Counted from the stretch's first letter, positions 25,500 through 35,244 are shown. The stretch: DNA of 64,000 nt from Sinanaerobacter chloroacetimidivorans (GCF_018128545.1 NZ_JAGSND010000004.1:206900-270899); one strand, 5' to 3'. Notes: a model not told the origin generated them from the sequence alone. Translations and numbers: made by a program.

Positions 25500-26465
25500 A
25501 TGGTAGATATCAGTGAACTTCTTGGAATAAAGTATCCCATTATACAAGGTGGTATGGCATGGATTGCAGACAGCTCTCTGGCAGCAGCAGTAAGCAACGC
25601 AGGCGGACTTGGAATTATAGCCTGCGGAGGAGCTGAAGGGGAGTGGGTTAGAAATGAAATCAGAAAAACCAAAGAGCTTACGACGAAGCCCTTTGGTGTA
25701 AACATAATGCTCCTTAGCCCTTTTGTGGATGATATTATGGATGTGGTCTGCGAAGAGGGTGTCCCTGTGGTTACCACAGGGGCAGGGAATCCTGGAAAGT
25801 ACATGAACAGACTGAAAAGCTGCGGGATTAAAGTGATTCCCGTGGTTGCATCTGTTGCTCTGGCTATTCGGGTGCAACGTGCCGGAGCCGACGCCGTCAT
25901 TGCAGAAGGACAGGAGGCCGGAGGTCATATCGGTGAAATAACCACCATGGCGCTGGTTCCTCAAATTGCAGATGCGGTATCCATACCGGTAATTGCAGCA
26001 GGAGGAATCGCAGACGGCAGGGGAATTGCAGCAGCCTATATGTTAGGAGCAAAAGGCATACAGGTAGGAACCCGATTCCTTGTTGCAGAGGAATGTACCG
26101 TATCGCAGCCATACAAAGACATGGTTCTGAAAGCAAAGGATACAGATACGGTAGCTACAGGAAGAAGCACCGGACATCCTGTAAGAGTACTGAAAAATAA
26201 ACTGGCAAGAGAGATCCTTTCCCTGGAAAAGGTCAATACGGATCCTGCAGAGATCGAAAAGCTTGGAACCGGCAGATTGCGGGCTGCAGTAAAGGACGGA
26301 GATGTCGTCAATGGTTCCGTAATGTCAGGACAAATTGCAGGTTTGGTTCATAAAGAACAGAGTGCAAAAGAAATCATAGAAGAAATGTTTCAGGAGGCAT
26401 TAGAGATATATGAAGATAGGACTACTATTTGCAGGGCAAGGGGCACAATACTCAGGAATGGGTAA
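25500..26465 (+). CDS. fabK: Enoyl-ACP reductase II (FabK, FMN-dependent)
   Basis: 321 aa TIM-barrel flavoprotein. It has the [22 protein letters not shown]-terminus, the [11 protein letters not shown] active-site loop with the FabK histidine near residue 144, and the AGGIADGRG and [12 protein letters not shown] phosphate/FMN-binding strands. It reduces trans-2-enoyl-ACP with NADH, replacing FabI. It follows fabH by 15 nt and overlaps fabD by about 56 nt. A nitronate monooxygenase role is excluded mainly by context, since the two families are close. No acpP gene lies between fabH and fabK, where many Clostridia keep it. Confidence 0.9.
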   Translation: MVDISELLGIKYPIIQGGMAWIADSSLAAAVSNAGGLGIIACGGAEGEWVRNEIRKTKELTTKPFGVNIMLLSPFVDDIMDVVCEEGVPVVTTGAGNPGKYMNRLKSCGIKVIPVVASVALAIRVQRAGADAVIAEGQEAGGHIGEITTMALVPQIADAVSIPVIAAGGIADGRGIAAAYMLGAKGIQVGTRFLVAEECTVSQPYKDMVLKAKDTDTVATGRSTGHPVRVLKNKLAREILSLEKVNTDPAEIEKLGTGRLRAAVKDGDVVNGSVMSGQIAGLVHKEQSAKEIIEEMFQEALEIYEDRTTICRARGTILRNG

Positions 26466-27453
26466 AAGCTTGTATGAAAATACAACGGAAGCCAGAACGA
26501 TATTTGATCAGGCTGGTGAAGAGATTAAAGAATGGTGCTTTGAGGGTTCTAAAGAAATACTCAGGCAGACAAACGTTACCCAGCCATGTATTTATACTGT
26601 TACCATGGCCGCATACGAGGCGTTTCTAGGAGAAATGACCAATCTTGACGAAGATATGCTCAATTCCATAACCATGCAGGGAATGGCAGGGTTCAGCCTG
26701 GGAGAATATGCGGCGCTTACAGCAGGAGGCGTCATTCAAGATTTTCAAACAGGTCTGCAAATTGTTAGGCAAAGAGGCCAATGGATGAGTGAAGCGGGTA
26801 AAGATGAAAGCGGAGAGAGCAAAGGCGGAATGATTGCAGCCTTCGGCGATAGACATAGAATTCTTGACTGTGTGGAACAATCCAGAGAAGACGGAATATT
26901 GGAAGGCGTAAACTTTAACTCCCCTGCACAGACCGTTGTTGCAGGGGACAAGGATGCACTGGAAAGATTTAAAAGTAAGGCGAAAGAAATGGGACATATC
27001 AAAGCGGTGTCGTTAAGTGTAAGCACTGCTTTTCACAGCCCGATGATGATGCCAATGGCGGAAAAGCTGAAGGGATTGCTGCAATCTGTATCACTTGCGG
27101 CTCCTGCATCTAAAATTTACTCCAATATTTCGGGTAAGGACATCATGGAAGGATCCCACGGAGATGCTGGAGAATGGCTGGCCGATATCATGGCCAAACA
27201 GGCTATGAGCCCGGTATATTGGCAGGAAATTATCGAAAATATGAAGGCCGATGGTGTGAACCTGTTCATAGAAATCGGGCCGGGAAATACGCTGTCCGGA
27301 TTGGTTAAGAAAATAGATTCCGAACTTATCACTATGAATGTGGATGATTATGATTCTTTAATGAAAACTATAAATGAGCTAAGAGGCTTAATCTCGGCAA
27401 AGACTGGAGCGGAAATCAGCAGCCAGGAAAGAAAAGAAGGTGAAGGAATATGA
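26410..27453 (+). CDS. fabD: Malonyl-CoA:ACP transacylase
   Basis: 347 aa. It has [18 protein letters not shown] at the N-terminus, the nucleophile elbow [10 protein letters not shown] near residue 96, the AFHSPMM histidine near 206, and [14 protein letters not shown] near 290. It loads malonyl onto ACP. The usual GHSLG reads GFSLG here, so the His before the nucleophilic Ser is replaced by Phe, an uncommon change. It starts inside the end of fabK, with CAGGAGG 12 nt upstream of the ATG. The C-terminal about 25 residues are an acidic extension without a known role. Confidence 0.93.
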   Translation: MKIGLLFAGQGAQYSGMGKSLYENTTEARTIFDQAGEEIKEWCFEGSKEILRQTNVTQPCIYTVTMAAYEAFLGEMTNLDEDMLNSITMQGMAGFSLGEYAALTAGGVIQDFQTGLQIVRQRGQWMSEAGKDESGESKGGMIAAFGDRHRILDCVEQSREDGILEGVNFNSPAQTVVAGDKDALERFKSKAKEMGHIKAVSLSVSTAFHSPMMMPMAEKLKGLLQSVSLAAPASKIYSNISGKDIMEGSHGDAGEWLADIMAKQAMSPVYWQEIIENMKADGVNLFIEIGPGNTLSGLVKKIDSELITMNVDDYDSLMKTINELRGLISAKTGAEISSQERKEGEGI

Positions 27454-28193
27454 TATTGCAAGGGAAGAGTGCGGTCATCACGGGAGGCGTAAGAGGAATC
27501 GGGAAAGCCATAGCGGAAGAATTCTGCAAAGAAGGCGCCAATGTTCTTTTGTGCTATAGAAGCAATGATGATGCAGCAAACAAAACCGTTGAAGAATTAA
27601 AAAAATATGGTACCCGGGTAGAATTGCTGAAAGGTGATGTTGCCGATGCTCAGCATGGCGAAGAAGCAGCAAAGAAGGCGGCAGAGCTCTTTGGTAAGGT
27701 AGATATTTTAGTTAACAATGCGGGGATTACAAAGGATAAGCTGATGATGAGAATGACCCCGTCAGATTTCGATCAGGTTGTTCAGGCCAATCTCAACGGC
27801 AGCTTTTATTTTCTGAGAGCTTTTGCTCCGCTGATGATCAAGCAAAAGAGCGGAAGAATCATTAATATTTCTTCCATCGTAGGATTGCGGGGCAATCCTG
27901 GCCAGGTGAATTACAGTGCTTCCAAGGCAGGGATTATCGGCATGACTCTTTCGGCGGCCAAAGAGCTAGGCAGAAGAGGAATTACGGTGAATGCAGTAGC
28001 TCCGGGTTATATAGAAACAGAAATGACAGACGTTTTAACAGAAGAGCAAAAGGGAAAAATGATGGAGATGATCAGTCTTGGCAGAATGGGTAAGGCTGAG
28101 GACGTAGCCAAAACAGTGACCTTTTTAGCTTCTGAAAATGCCAGCTACATCACAGGTCAGGTGATCGGTGTTGACGGCGGCATGACAATATAG
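27450..28193 (+). CDS. fabG: 3-oxoacyl-ACP reductase
   Basis: 247 aa short-chain dehydrogenase with the NADP-binding TGGVRGIGKAIA, NNAG near residue 90, the catalytic Ser in INISSIVGLRGNPGQ, and YSASKAG (Tyr-x3-Lys) near 153. Reduces beta-ketoacyl-ACP to beta-hydroxyacyl-ACP. Its ATG overlaps the fabD stop (ATGA), with GAAGGTGAAGG upstream, indicating coupled translation. The C-terminal ITGQVIGVDGGM is family-typical. Confidence 0.95.
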   Translation: MILQGKSAVITGGVRGIGKAIAEEFCKEGANVLLCYRSNDDAANKTVEELKKYGTRVELLKGDVADAQHGEEAAKKAAELFGKVDILVNNAGITKDKLMMRMTPSDFDQVVQANLNGSFYFLRAFAPLMIKQKSGRIINISSIVGLRGNPGQVNYSASKAGIIGMTLSAAKELGRRGITVNAVAPGYIETEMTDVLTEEQKGKMMEMISLGRMGKAEDVAKTVTFLASENASYITGQVIGVDGGMTI

Positions 28194-28227
28194 ACTCGGT
28201 TGAATGATATAAGGAGAGCAGAAGAAT

Positions 28228-29460
28228 ATGGAAAGAAGAGTTGTCATTACCGGCATGGGTGCTGTCACCCCTCTTGGTAATAATGTAAAGGAATTCTGGG
28301 AAGGAATTAAAGCAGGAAAGAATGGCATTGATACCATTACTCATTTTGATCCTACCTTACAGAAAGCGAAAAATGGAGCGGAAGTCAGAAATTTTGAGTT
28401 TTATGATAAGAAAGACGCTCGAAGAACAGACTTGTACAATCAGTACGGGGTCACTGCAGCATTAGAAGCAATGGCTGACAGTGGTCTTGTAAGCGGTGAA
28501 AATATTGATCCGGGCAGGCTCAGCGTTTTGGTGGGATCCGGAATCGGGGGCATTATGACCCTGGAAAACGAAGTACAGAAAGCTATCGATAAAGGAATTA
28601 CAAGGGTTTCCCCTTTCCTGGTGACCTCGGTTATCGGAAACATTCTGGCAGGTAATATCGCCATTGTTTGCAAGGCATATGGAAGCTGTCTTGGAATTGT
28701 AACGGCATGTGCGACAGGAACCAACGCCATTGGAGAAGCCTATCGATCCGTGAAGCATGGTTATACCGATGCGGTTATTGCCGGTGCTTCCGAGGCCCCT
28801 TTTGCTCCGGTATGTTTTTCAGGCTTTGCCAATATGACTGCGTTGTCCACCAGACAAGATCCTAACAGATGCTCCACTCCTTTTGATAAAGAACGAGATG
28901 GCTTTGTTATGGGAGAGGGTGCAGGAATTGTTATTGTAGAAGAATACGAGCATGCAGTTGCGAGAGGCGCGCATATCTATGCAGAAGTTGTTGGCTATGG
29001 AACTACGTGTGATTCTCATCATATCACCATGCCGCATCCGGAAGGGAGAGGCGCTTCCGAAGCCATGGAGCAAGCCATTGAGGACGGCGGAATAGAACCA
29101 AAAGAAGTATCCTATATTAATGCACATGGAACAGGTACTCCATACAATGACCTTTTTGAAACAAAAGCAATTAAAAAAGTTTTTGGAGAAGCTGCCTACG
29201 ATATTCCGGTGAGCTCAACCAAGAGCATGACAGGCCATTTGCTGGGAGCAGCGGGGAGCGTGGAAGCAATCGTCTGCATCAATGCCATGCTGGATGGAGT
29301 GATTCCTCCTACCATAAATCTGGAAGTACCGGATGAAGAGCTGGATCTGGACTATGTACCCGGTGTGGCCAGAAAGAAAGAGTTACGGTATACCATGTCC
29401 AATTCATTGGGCTTTGGAGGACACAATGGTTGTCTGCTGTTTAAGAGGTATGAAAAGTGA
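28228..29460 (+). CDS. fabF: Beta-ketoacyl-ACP synthase II
   Basis: 410 aa. Catalytic Cys in VTACATGTNAIG (near 163), His in INAHGTGTPYND (near 302), Lys/His in STKSMTGHLLGAAGS (near 339), and the C-terminal NSLGFGGHN. Elongates acyl-ACP with malonyl-ACP. RBS AAGGAGAG. Followed by fabZ with a 4-nt overlap. Confidence 0.95.
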   Translation: MERRVVITGMGAVTPLGNNVKEFWEGIKAGKNGIDTITHFDPTLQKAKNGAEVRNFEFYDKKDARRTDLYNQYGVTAALEAMADSGLVSGENIDPGRLSVLVGSGIGGIMTLENEVQKAIDKGITRVSPFLVTSVIGNILAGNIAIVCKAYGSCLGIVTACATGTNAIGEAYRSVKHGYTDAVIAGASEAPFAPVCFSGFANMTALSTRQDPNRCSTPFDKERDGFVMGEGAGIVIVEEYEHAVARGAHIYAEVVGYGTTCDSHHITMPHPEGRGASEAMEQAIEDGGIEPKEVSYINAHGTGTPYNDLFETKAIKKVFGEAAYDIPVSSTKSMTGHLLGAAGSVEAIVCINAMLDGVIPPTINLEVPDEELDLDYVPGVARKKELRYTMSNSLGFGGHNGCLLFKRYEK

Positions 29461-29882
29461 TATTAAATAAAGAACAGATTAAAGAGATCATACCCCATCG
29501 GGATCCTTTTCTTCTCATTGATGAAATTGCCGAAATGGAGGAAGGGAAGCGGGTTGTTGCGATAAAATACGTAAGCGCTGATGAATACTATTTTCAAGGG
29601 CATTTTCCTCAGGAAAAGGTTATGCCGGGGGTCCTGATCGTGGAAGCCTTGGCTCAGGCTGGAGCCGTTGCCATTTTATCCATGGAAGAGCATCGCGGCA
29701 AGATCGCTTATTTTGGCGGAATCAAAGATGCAAAATTCCGTCAGAAGGTACACCCCGGAGATTGCCTGCGCCTGGAAGTAACCCTGGACCGATTGAGAAG
29801 CAAGGCTGGATACGGAAAGGCCGTTGCTTATCTGGGTGATAAAGTAGCCTGCCAATGTGAAATTATGTTTGCAATTGGGTAA
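29457..29882 (+). CDS. fabZ: 3-hydroxyacyl-ACP dehydratase
   Basis: 141 aa hotdog-fold dehydratase. IIPHRDPFLLIDEI at the start, the catalytic His in FQGHFPQEKVMPG and the Glu in LIVEALAQAG. It starts at a GTG that overlaps the fabF stop (GTGA) with AAGAGG upstream. Removes water from beta-hydroxyacyl-ACP. Confidence 0.95.
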   Translation: MILNKEQIKEIIPHRDPFLLIDEIAEMEEGKRVVAIKYVSADEYYFQGHFPQEKVMPGVLIVEALAQAGAVAILSMEEHRGKIAYFGGIKDAKFRQKVHPGDCLRLEVTLDRLRSKAGYGKAVAYLGDKVACQCEIMFAIG

Positions 29883-29899
29883 AGGAAAGGTGAACGGGC

Positions 29900-31411
29900 A
29901 TGGAATTAACTAAAAAATTGAATGAAATACTGGTGAGCCTGTTTAACAGTGTGTTGAAGATGGAAGAAGATGCAATCAAAGAATCTTCCCGACATAATCT
30001 TTCTATTACAGAGGTGCATACCTTGGCTGCAATCGGAGCAGGAAAGGCCAAAACCATGACCCAAGTGGCGGCAAGCTTGAAAATCAGTGTAAGTACGTTG
30101 ACAGTAGCAATCAATAAGCTTGTCGATAAGAAATATGTAAATCGATTTCGTGTACCGGAGGATCGCCGAATTGTGAAAATAGAATTGACGCAGGAAGGAA
30201 TCGAAGCGGTACAGGAACATGAAGACTTCCATAATGCGATGGTGGGCGATGCCATAGCAGCTTTGAATGAAGAAGAATTAAAGCTATTAGTACAATCGCT
30301 GGATAATATTAATGAATTTTTTAAAACCCAAAGATTAAAACCGATAAGGAGTGATGAACCCTTGAAACTTGTACCTCTTATGCTGGGGCAGTTAGAAATT
30401 CCTGTACCTATTTTCCAGGGCGGAATGGGAATTGGGGTTTCCTTGTCCAGGCTTGCGGCAGCAGTTGCCAAATGCGGCGGTGTCGGCGTGATCTCCACAG
30501 CCCAGTCAGGGTACCTGGAGCCGGATTTTGCCACAAATACGAAAGAAGCAAACTTAAGAGCTTTAAAAAAATATATAAAAGAAGCAATAAATGAAATAAA
30601 AGATGTTCCCAGAAAGGGTATCATCGCCGTCAATGTTATGTGCGCTGCAAGACATTACGAGGAGACTGTTGAAACTGCTATTGAGGCAGGCGCTCAGATG
30701 ATCATATCCGGTGCCGGTCTTCCTACCTCTCTGCCGGGTATCTGCAAAGGCAGCAAGGTAAAACTGGTGCCTATCGTATCCTCTGCAAGAGCAACGGCAC
30801 TGATTCTCAAAAGCTGGGCGAAGAAATATAACCGTGTTCCCGATGCTGTTATCTTCGAAGGACCTATGGCCGGCGGTCACTTAGGGTTTAAAGAAGAGCA
30901 GCTGGAGGATGCTCAGGAAAAATTTTATCAGTCCATCATGGAGATTAAGGCGGAACTTCAGGATCTCCCCAATTGTCCGCTCATCGTCGGAGGCGGAATC
31001 TATACAAAAGAGGACGTTCAGAAAGCGCTTTCCTATGGTGCTGATGGGGTCCAGCTGGGAACCAGATTCGTTACGACAGAAGAGTGCGATGTTCACCCAA
31101 AATTTAAGGAAGCTTATCTGAAGGCAAAGAAAGAAGATATGGTAGTGATCAAGAGTCCGGTGGGTATGCCGGGAAGAGCCATTGCAACACCTTTCACGAA
31201 AAAGGTGGAACAAGGTAGAATTCCCCCGGAACGCTGCAACGGATGCCTGATTCCGTGCAAGGCTGACGTAGCGCCTTACTGCATTACCGATGCTTTGATA
31301 CGGGCAGCCAAAGGCGATGTTGAAAACGGCCTGGTATTTTCCGGCAGCAATGCCTACAGAGCGGAAAAGATCGAAAAGGTTGAAGATATTTTCCGGGAGC
31401 TCACATCATAA
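29900..31411 (+). CDS. FabT-like MarR regulator fused to a FabK/nitronate monooxygenase-like enzyme
   Basis: 503 aa in one open frame. Residues 1-145 are a MarR-family winged helix (SITEVHTLAAIG, MTQVAASLKISVSTLTVAINKL, RVPEDRRIVKIELT), as in FabT. Residues 155-503 are a second FabK/NMO TIM barrel (PIFQGGMGIGVSLSRLAAAV, FEGPMAGGHLGF, GADGVQLGTRFV) with a Cys-rich tail (ERCNGCLIPC, APYCITDAL) not seen in the fabK at 25500. At the junction AAGGAG lies 10 nt before an in-frame TTG (30363), so a separate enzyme might also be made from an internal start. As a fusion it could sense acyl-ACP or flavin redox state and repress the operon. Two genes fused by a lost stop is the alternative. Confidence 0.85.
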   Translation: MELTKKLNEILVSLFNSVLKMEEDAIKESSRHNLSITEVHTLAAIGAGKAKTMTQVAASLKISVSTLTVAINKLVDKKYVNRFRVPEDRRIVKIELTQEGIEAVQEHEDFHNAMVGDAIAALNEEELKLLVQSLDNINEFFKTQRLKPIRSDEPLKLVPLMLGQLEIPVPIFQGGMGIGVSLSRLAAAVAKCGGVGVISTAQSGYLEPDFATNTKEANLRALKKYIKEAINEIKDVPRKGIIAVNVMCAARHYEETVETAIEAGAQMIISGAGLPTSLPGICKGSKVKLVPIVSSARATALILKSWAKKYNRVPDAVIFEGPMAGGHLGFKEEQLEDAQEKFYQSIMEIKAELQDLPNCPLIVGGGIYTKEDVQKALSYGADGVQLGTRFVTTEECDVHPKFKEAYLKAKKEDMVVIKSPVGMPGRAIATPFTKKVEQGRIPPERCNGCLIPCKADVAPYCITDALIRAAKGDVENGLVFSGSNAYRAEKIEKVEDIFRELTS

Positions 31412-31472
31412 ATGGGGATTACTGAACAACCCACAAAAATAAAAGGAATCCCTAAATAATATACAAAATAAC

Positions 31473-31528
31473 GAACAGAATCCTGTTCCGAACGGATGAG
31501 ACCGTCGGTATATGGATTCTGTTTCTAT
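31473..31528 (+). terminator. Terminator of the fab operon
   Basis: AACAGAATCC pairs with GGATTCTGTT, with an inner CCGAACGG/CCGTCGG stem, followed by TTTCTATTTG. Confidence 0.75.
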
Positions 31529-31603
31529 TTGACAGCAATATTATTTCTTTTATGTAAAATATGAAGAACCGATGAACAGCTCTTTTTGGAAGAGATGGCT
31601 GAA

Positions 31604-33133
31604 TTAAAAGAGTACTACGCAGTTTCTTCCCTTTTCTTTGGCTCGGTATAGAGCCCGGTCAGACCGAGTCATGAGCTCTTCAAGAGAATCTTTTCCAGGT
31701 CGGTGCAGGGTAACCCCTATGCTGATATTCAGGTGTACCGGAGTGCCGTCGTGGTGAAACAACCGTATTTTTTCAACATTATGACGAAGCCGTTCCGCGA
31801 CCTCTAATGCTTCTTCTTCCCCTGACACCGGAATGAATGCGGCAAATTCCTCGCCGCCGATTCTTCCCAGCAGATCCGTATCACGGAGGGTGTCTTTACA
31901 TGTCTTTGCAACCACCTTTAAAGCCACATCTCCCAAGGAATGTCCGAAGGTATCGTTAATCACCTTAAAGTGATCCATATCCAGCATGAAATAGGCCATT
32001 CCCTTTGAATGATTGTTCATGCACCGTAACTCCTGCTCTGCCATTTTAATAAAATAACCCCGGTTGTAAATTTCGGTAAGCATATCGTAATGTGCTTGCT
32101 GCTTTAATTCATCTTCCAGCTTTTTTCGGTCCGAAATATCTCTGATTAAACTGATCAGGTGCGGTTCGCCCTGAAGTTCAATTCTTTTGGAGGAAATTAA
32201 ACCGGTAAAGGTGTCACCATTCTTCTTGCAAACGATCATTTCAAAGTTATCGCAATAACCCGCCAGGTCAATTTCGTTGAGGAATTTGTCCCGTTCCTCT
32301 TTGCTTTGCCAAAACCTGATTTCCGTAGTAGTTTTGCCGAGAACCTCCTTCTTTTGGTATCCTGTCACTAAGGAAAAATTTTTATTTACATCTATAATTT
32401 TGCCGCTCTCAAAGTGCGAAATCATAGCAATATCAGGGCCTGTGTCAAAGATGACAAAGAAATGCTCCTGAACCTGCTCTTTTTCTCTGTGGATTTTTTG
32501 ATTGATCATGATTACCAGGGCAAAAGCCCATAATATGCTGCAGGTTATGGAAAGCAGGAACAGGCTTGTCTGAAAAATCGACGGTAAAAAAAATCCTTCG
32601 TTAGGATAAGACAGGGAAGCTACCGACCTGATAACCAAGAAAACAGCATAAAGAAAAAATAATATGCTCAAAATTCGTGATGAAATTTTTATGGTTTTGA
32701 TATTATGATTCCAAAGATCAAATACCGTAATGAAGGAGATGGCTGCTGCCGCCAGAGAAAAGACAGCAGATCTGCTGCTGGTGCTGTCGTTCACAACGGA
32801 AAAATACAGCAGCGCCAGATTGCTGACGGTAAAAATTAGGATCAGCATTCTTTGTTTATCTTTCTTCTCAAAGAAGATGGAGACGCCCTGGCTGATCAGC
32901 AGGATGCCCAGCAGAATCAGCGCATCACTGATAAAAATCACGATCCAATTACTGAAGAAGAAGTGTCTGATCAGAAGGAATAAGGAACCTGCGGCGATAC
33001 CGGTATAGCCAAAGGCCCAAAATATAACAGAGGGCAGGTTTTTACTGATGGTCGACTGCAGAAACAACCCTATCGCCACAAGGGTGCTGGTGAAAGAAAG
33101 CAAAAAACAAAGTGTTGCAATATCTAAATACAT
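31604..33133 (-). CDS. Membrane diguanylate cyclase with PAS domain
   Basis: 509 aa. About seven hydrophobic helices (residues 1-215), a PAS domain (about 225-340: FDTGPDIAMISHFESGKIID, then RDISDRKKLEDEL), and a GGDEF domain (about 350-509). The active site reads GRIGGEEF; RDTD five residues before it is an RxxD inhibitory I-site. It makes cyclic di-GMP in response to a membrane or cytoplasmic signal. It is a single gene, convergent with the fab operon and not in an operon with the next minus-strand gene. No EAL or HD-GYP partner in the window. Confidence 0.92.
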   Translation of the reverse strand: MYLDIATLCFLLSFTSTLVAIGLFLQSTISKNLPSVIFWAFGYTGIAAGSLFLLIRHFFFSNWIVIFISDALILLGILLISQGVSIFFEKKDKQRMLILIFTVSNLALLYFSVVNDSTSSRSAVFSLAAAAISFITVFDLWNHNIKTIKISSRILSILFFLYAVFLVIRSVASLSYPNEGFFLPSIFQTSLFLLSITCSILWAFALVIMINQKIHREKEQVQEHFFVIFDTGPDIAMISHFESGKIIDVNKNFSLVTGYQKKEVLGKTTTEIRFWQSKEERDKFLNEIDLAGYCDNFEMIVCKKNGDTFTGLISSKRIELQGEPHLISLIRDISDRKKLEDELKQQAHYDMLTEIYNRGYFIKMAEQELRCMNNHSKGMAYFMLDMDHFKVINDTFGHSLGDVALKVVAKTCKDTLRDTDLLGRIGGEEFAAFIPVSGEEEALEVAERLRHNVEKIRLFHHDGTPVHLNISIGVTLHRPGKDSLEELMTRSDRALYRAKEKGRNCVVLF

Positions 33134-33265
33134 AACGACTCCTTATCTTAGATCGAGAATCAGAAACAGCAGAATCATTTATGCTTTAAATACCCTCTTG
33201 TAAATATTTCAAAATCAGTTTTGGGAAAAATCAGGTAAAAATTTAACGGGTTGCATTACTGTAAT

Positions 33266-33300
33266 AATAAAGCGTACCTCAAGCAGAGCTACGCTTTATT
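33266..33300. terminator. Terminator after the DUF1540 gene
   Basis: AATAAAGCGTA and TACGCTTTATT form an 11-bp stem. On the minus strand it follows the DUF1540 stop by about 20 nt and is flanked by ATTATTAC. Confidence 0.65.
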
Positions 33301-33318
33301 TGTTATCAGTTCATCGAT

Positions 33319-33492
33319 TTAAAATGCAGAATTACTTTTGCTGCTGACAAATGTGGTGCAACAGGTTCCGTCACTGGTTCTGGCCCTTCCGTCACCCATT
33401 GCGTTCACTTCTATGCTGTCGGCTACGCACATTTTGTTGTCATTATATTGACAGTTGGTTACACTGCATTTTACCGGCATTTTTTTATCCAT
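33319..33492 (-). CDS. DUF1540 small cysteine-rich protein
   Basis: 57 aa, found by eye on the minus strand. It begins MDKKMPVKCSVTNCQYNDNK, continues with MCVADSIEV and ends with a TCCTTF cluster. The Cys/Asn spacing C-x4-NC-x-YN-x4-C-x-A-x2-I-x-V is the DUF1540 signature, common in spore-forming Clostridia and Bacilli. A strong TAAGGAGG precedes the ATG at 33492. The six cysteines suggest metal binding. The function is unknown. Confidence 0.85.
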   Translation of the reverse strand: MDKKMPVKCSVTNCQYNDNKMCVADSIEVNAMGDGRARTSDGTCCTTFVSSKSNSAF

Positions 33493-33624
33493 TTTTCACT
33501 ACCTCCTTATGAAATTTCACTATGAATTAACCTCGTTGCTAGTTTGCCCGCTCTGTAGAATTTCATAATTTGTTTATTAAAATATTGTGAAATAAAAAAA
33601 TGATTCTCATAATTGATTGGATCA

Positions 33625-34524
33625 TTAAGCTGTTATGAAATCTCCGCCGTTGATGTGTATGATTTGTCCGGTGGCATATGCTGAATCATCAGAGGCCAGA
33701 AATACATAGGCAGGGCCCAGCTCCACAGGTTGGCCGGCTCGTTTCAGAGGGGTATCCGAGCCAAAGGAGGCAACTTTATCCGCGGTAAAAGAAGCTGGAA
33801 TGAGAGGTGTCCATACAGGACCCGGAGCTACGCCGTTGACCCGTATTCCCTTACCAGAAAGAGAAAGTGCCAAAGAGCGTGTGAAGCTGACGATGGCTCC
33901 CTTTGTTGCAGAATAGTCTAGTAACTGTTCATTTCCCTTAAAGGCTGTCACAGAAGCAGTATTGATGATGGTACTTCCGGATTTCAGATAGGTTAATGCT
34001 GCTTTTGTAACATGAAAAAAAGAGAAAATATTCACTCGAAAGGTATCTTCTAACTGCTCTGATGAGATATCCTCAAGAGAATACTGTGGATATTGGACGG
34101 CAGCATTATTGACAAGTACATCCAGCTGACCAAAGGTAGTAATTGTATCCTCAACTACTTTTTTACAAATAGTTTGATCCCGTAAATCTCCGGCTATCAA
34201 AAGGCATTTTCGTCCATGGGATTCGATGAAAGCCTTCGTTTCTTCCGCGTCCTGCTGTTCATTCAGGTACGAAATGGCAATGTCTGCACCTTCCTTTGCA
34301 AAAGCGAAAGCTACTGCTCTGCCGATACCGCTGTCACCGCCGGTGATCAGTGCCACCTTTTTACTTAGCTTTCCACTACCGCGATAATTCGGATCATCAA
34401 AAATAGGCCTTGGCTGCATAAGGTATTCCAAGCCTGGTTGAGCAGACTGATGCTGAGGCGGAAATGAATGGGGATACTGGTTGGGTTCAGCGTATTGATG
34501 TGTGTAAGGATTATTTTTAGCCAT
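33625..34524 (-). CDS. SDR-family oxidoreductase (YghA/YhxC-like)
   Basis: 299 aa short-chain dehydrogenase with an N-terminal proline/glutamine-rich extension (YPHSFPPQHQSAQPGLEYLM) typical of the glucose/ribitol-type stress SDRs. Motifs: cofactor-binding TGGDSGIGRAVAFAF near residue 60, NNAA near 140, catalytic Ser in NTASVTAF, and YSATKGA (Tyr-x3-Lys) near 204. Soluble NAD(P)-dependent enzyme with an uncertain substrate. RBS AAAGGAG. Separate from the mobA group by about 40 nt but read in the same direction, so read-through is possible. Confidence 0.88.
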   Translation of the reverse strand: MAKNNPYTHQYAEPNQYPHSFPPQHQSAQPGLEYLMQPRPIFDDPNYRGSGKLSKKVALITGGDSGIGRAVAFAFAKEGADIAISYLNEQQDAEETKAFIESHGRKCLLIAGDLRDQTICKKVVEDTITTFGQLDVLVNNAAVQYPQYSLEDISSEQLEDTFRVNIFSFFHVTKAALTYLKSGSTIINTASVTAFKGNEQLLDYSATKGAIVSFTRSLALSLSGKGIRVNGVAPGPVWTPLIPASFTADKVASFGSDTPLKRAGQPVELGPAYVFLASDDSAYATGQIIHINGGDFITA

Positions 34525-34562
34525 AAATTTCTCCTTTCGTAATACGCTTTTATGTTATGTAA

Positions 34563-35189
34563 TTAGATCGCGGATATACTGTAATAATCCCCATAAAACA
34601 GATATTTTTCGAAATCGGCCATCGTATTGAGATTGACGAACATCAATCCATCTGGATCAAATTCCTGAACTGCATCCTCAGGGACATAAAGCATTTCTGC
34701 CCTGCCGTAAAGCTTGTAAAACTGACGGTATCCCAGGTTAAGCTGGTCCATGATAGGAGCGGTTAATTCCCTGCTGTAGAATGCATTCAAGGGTTCGAAC
34801 AGGCCTCGGGTTGTAGTCAGAATACCTCCCGTCATATGGGATACGGCATTCAGTTGTTTTTTCAGATAACGGATATAGGTAAGATTCACAAAGGGCATAT
34901 CGCAGCCTGTAAAATAAGTATAGTCGCTTTCCGAGGCTGCAAGCCCGGCTAAAATGCCGGACAGCGGCCCGCATCCGGTGATTTTGTCAGAAATCACTTC
35001 ATAAGGTGAATCTTGATAAAGGCTCGGAGTATTGGAGTTTATCAAAACACGGTCAAATTCCTGAGAGAGCTGATCTGCAATATAAACAGCAATCAGGCGG
35101 CCGCCGATGGTGATGCTCTGCTTATTAAATTTCATTCTTTTACTGTTTCCGCCGGCAAGAACCACGGCGGTATCCATTCTTTTCATCAT
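34563..35189 (-). CDS. mobA: Molybdenum cofactor guanylyltransferase
   Basis: 208 aa nucleotidyltransferase with the signature LAGGNSKRMKFNKQSI at the N-terminus and the TGCDMPFVN metal-binding motif near residue 98. MobA joins GMP to molybdopterin, giving the bis-MGD cofactor of DMSO-reductase-family enzymes. The context fits: the operon above encodes such an enzyme and its chaperone. It lies 55 nt downstream of the chaperone gene. The MocA-like enzyme at 62049 probably serves a different cofactor (MCD). Confidence 0.88.
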   Translation of the reverse strand: MMKRMDTAVVLAGGNSKRMKFNKQSITIGGRLIAVYIADQLSQEFDRVLINSNTPSLYQDSPYEVISDKITGCGPLSGILAGLAASESDYTYFTGCDMPFVNLTYIRYLKKQLNAVSHMTGGILTTTRGLFEPLNAFYSRELTAPIMDQLNLGYRQFYKLYGRAEMLYVPEDAVQEFDPDGLMFVNLNTMADFEKYLFYGDYYSISAI

Positions 35190-35244
35190 CTACACCTGAT
35201 TTCTTCCTCAGATACTGATTTCTCGACCATAATTCGTTCTTATT

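Noticed and set aside
29863-30633. 256-aa antisense open frame under the FabT-FabK fusion
   Set aside because: Shadow of the real gene; Ser/Phe/Thr-rich low-complexity translation, no RBS.
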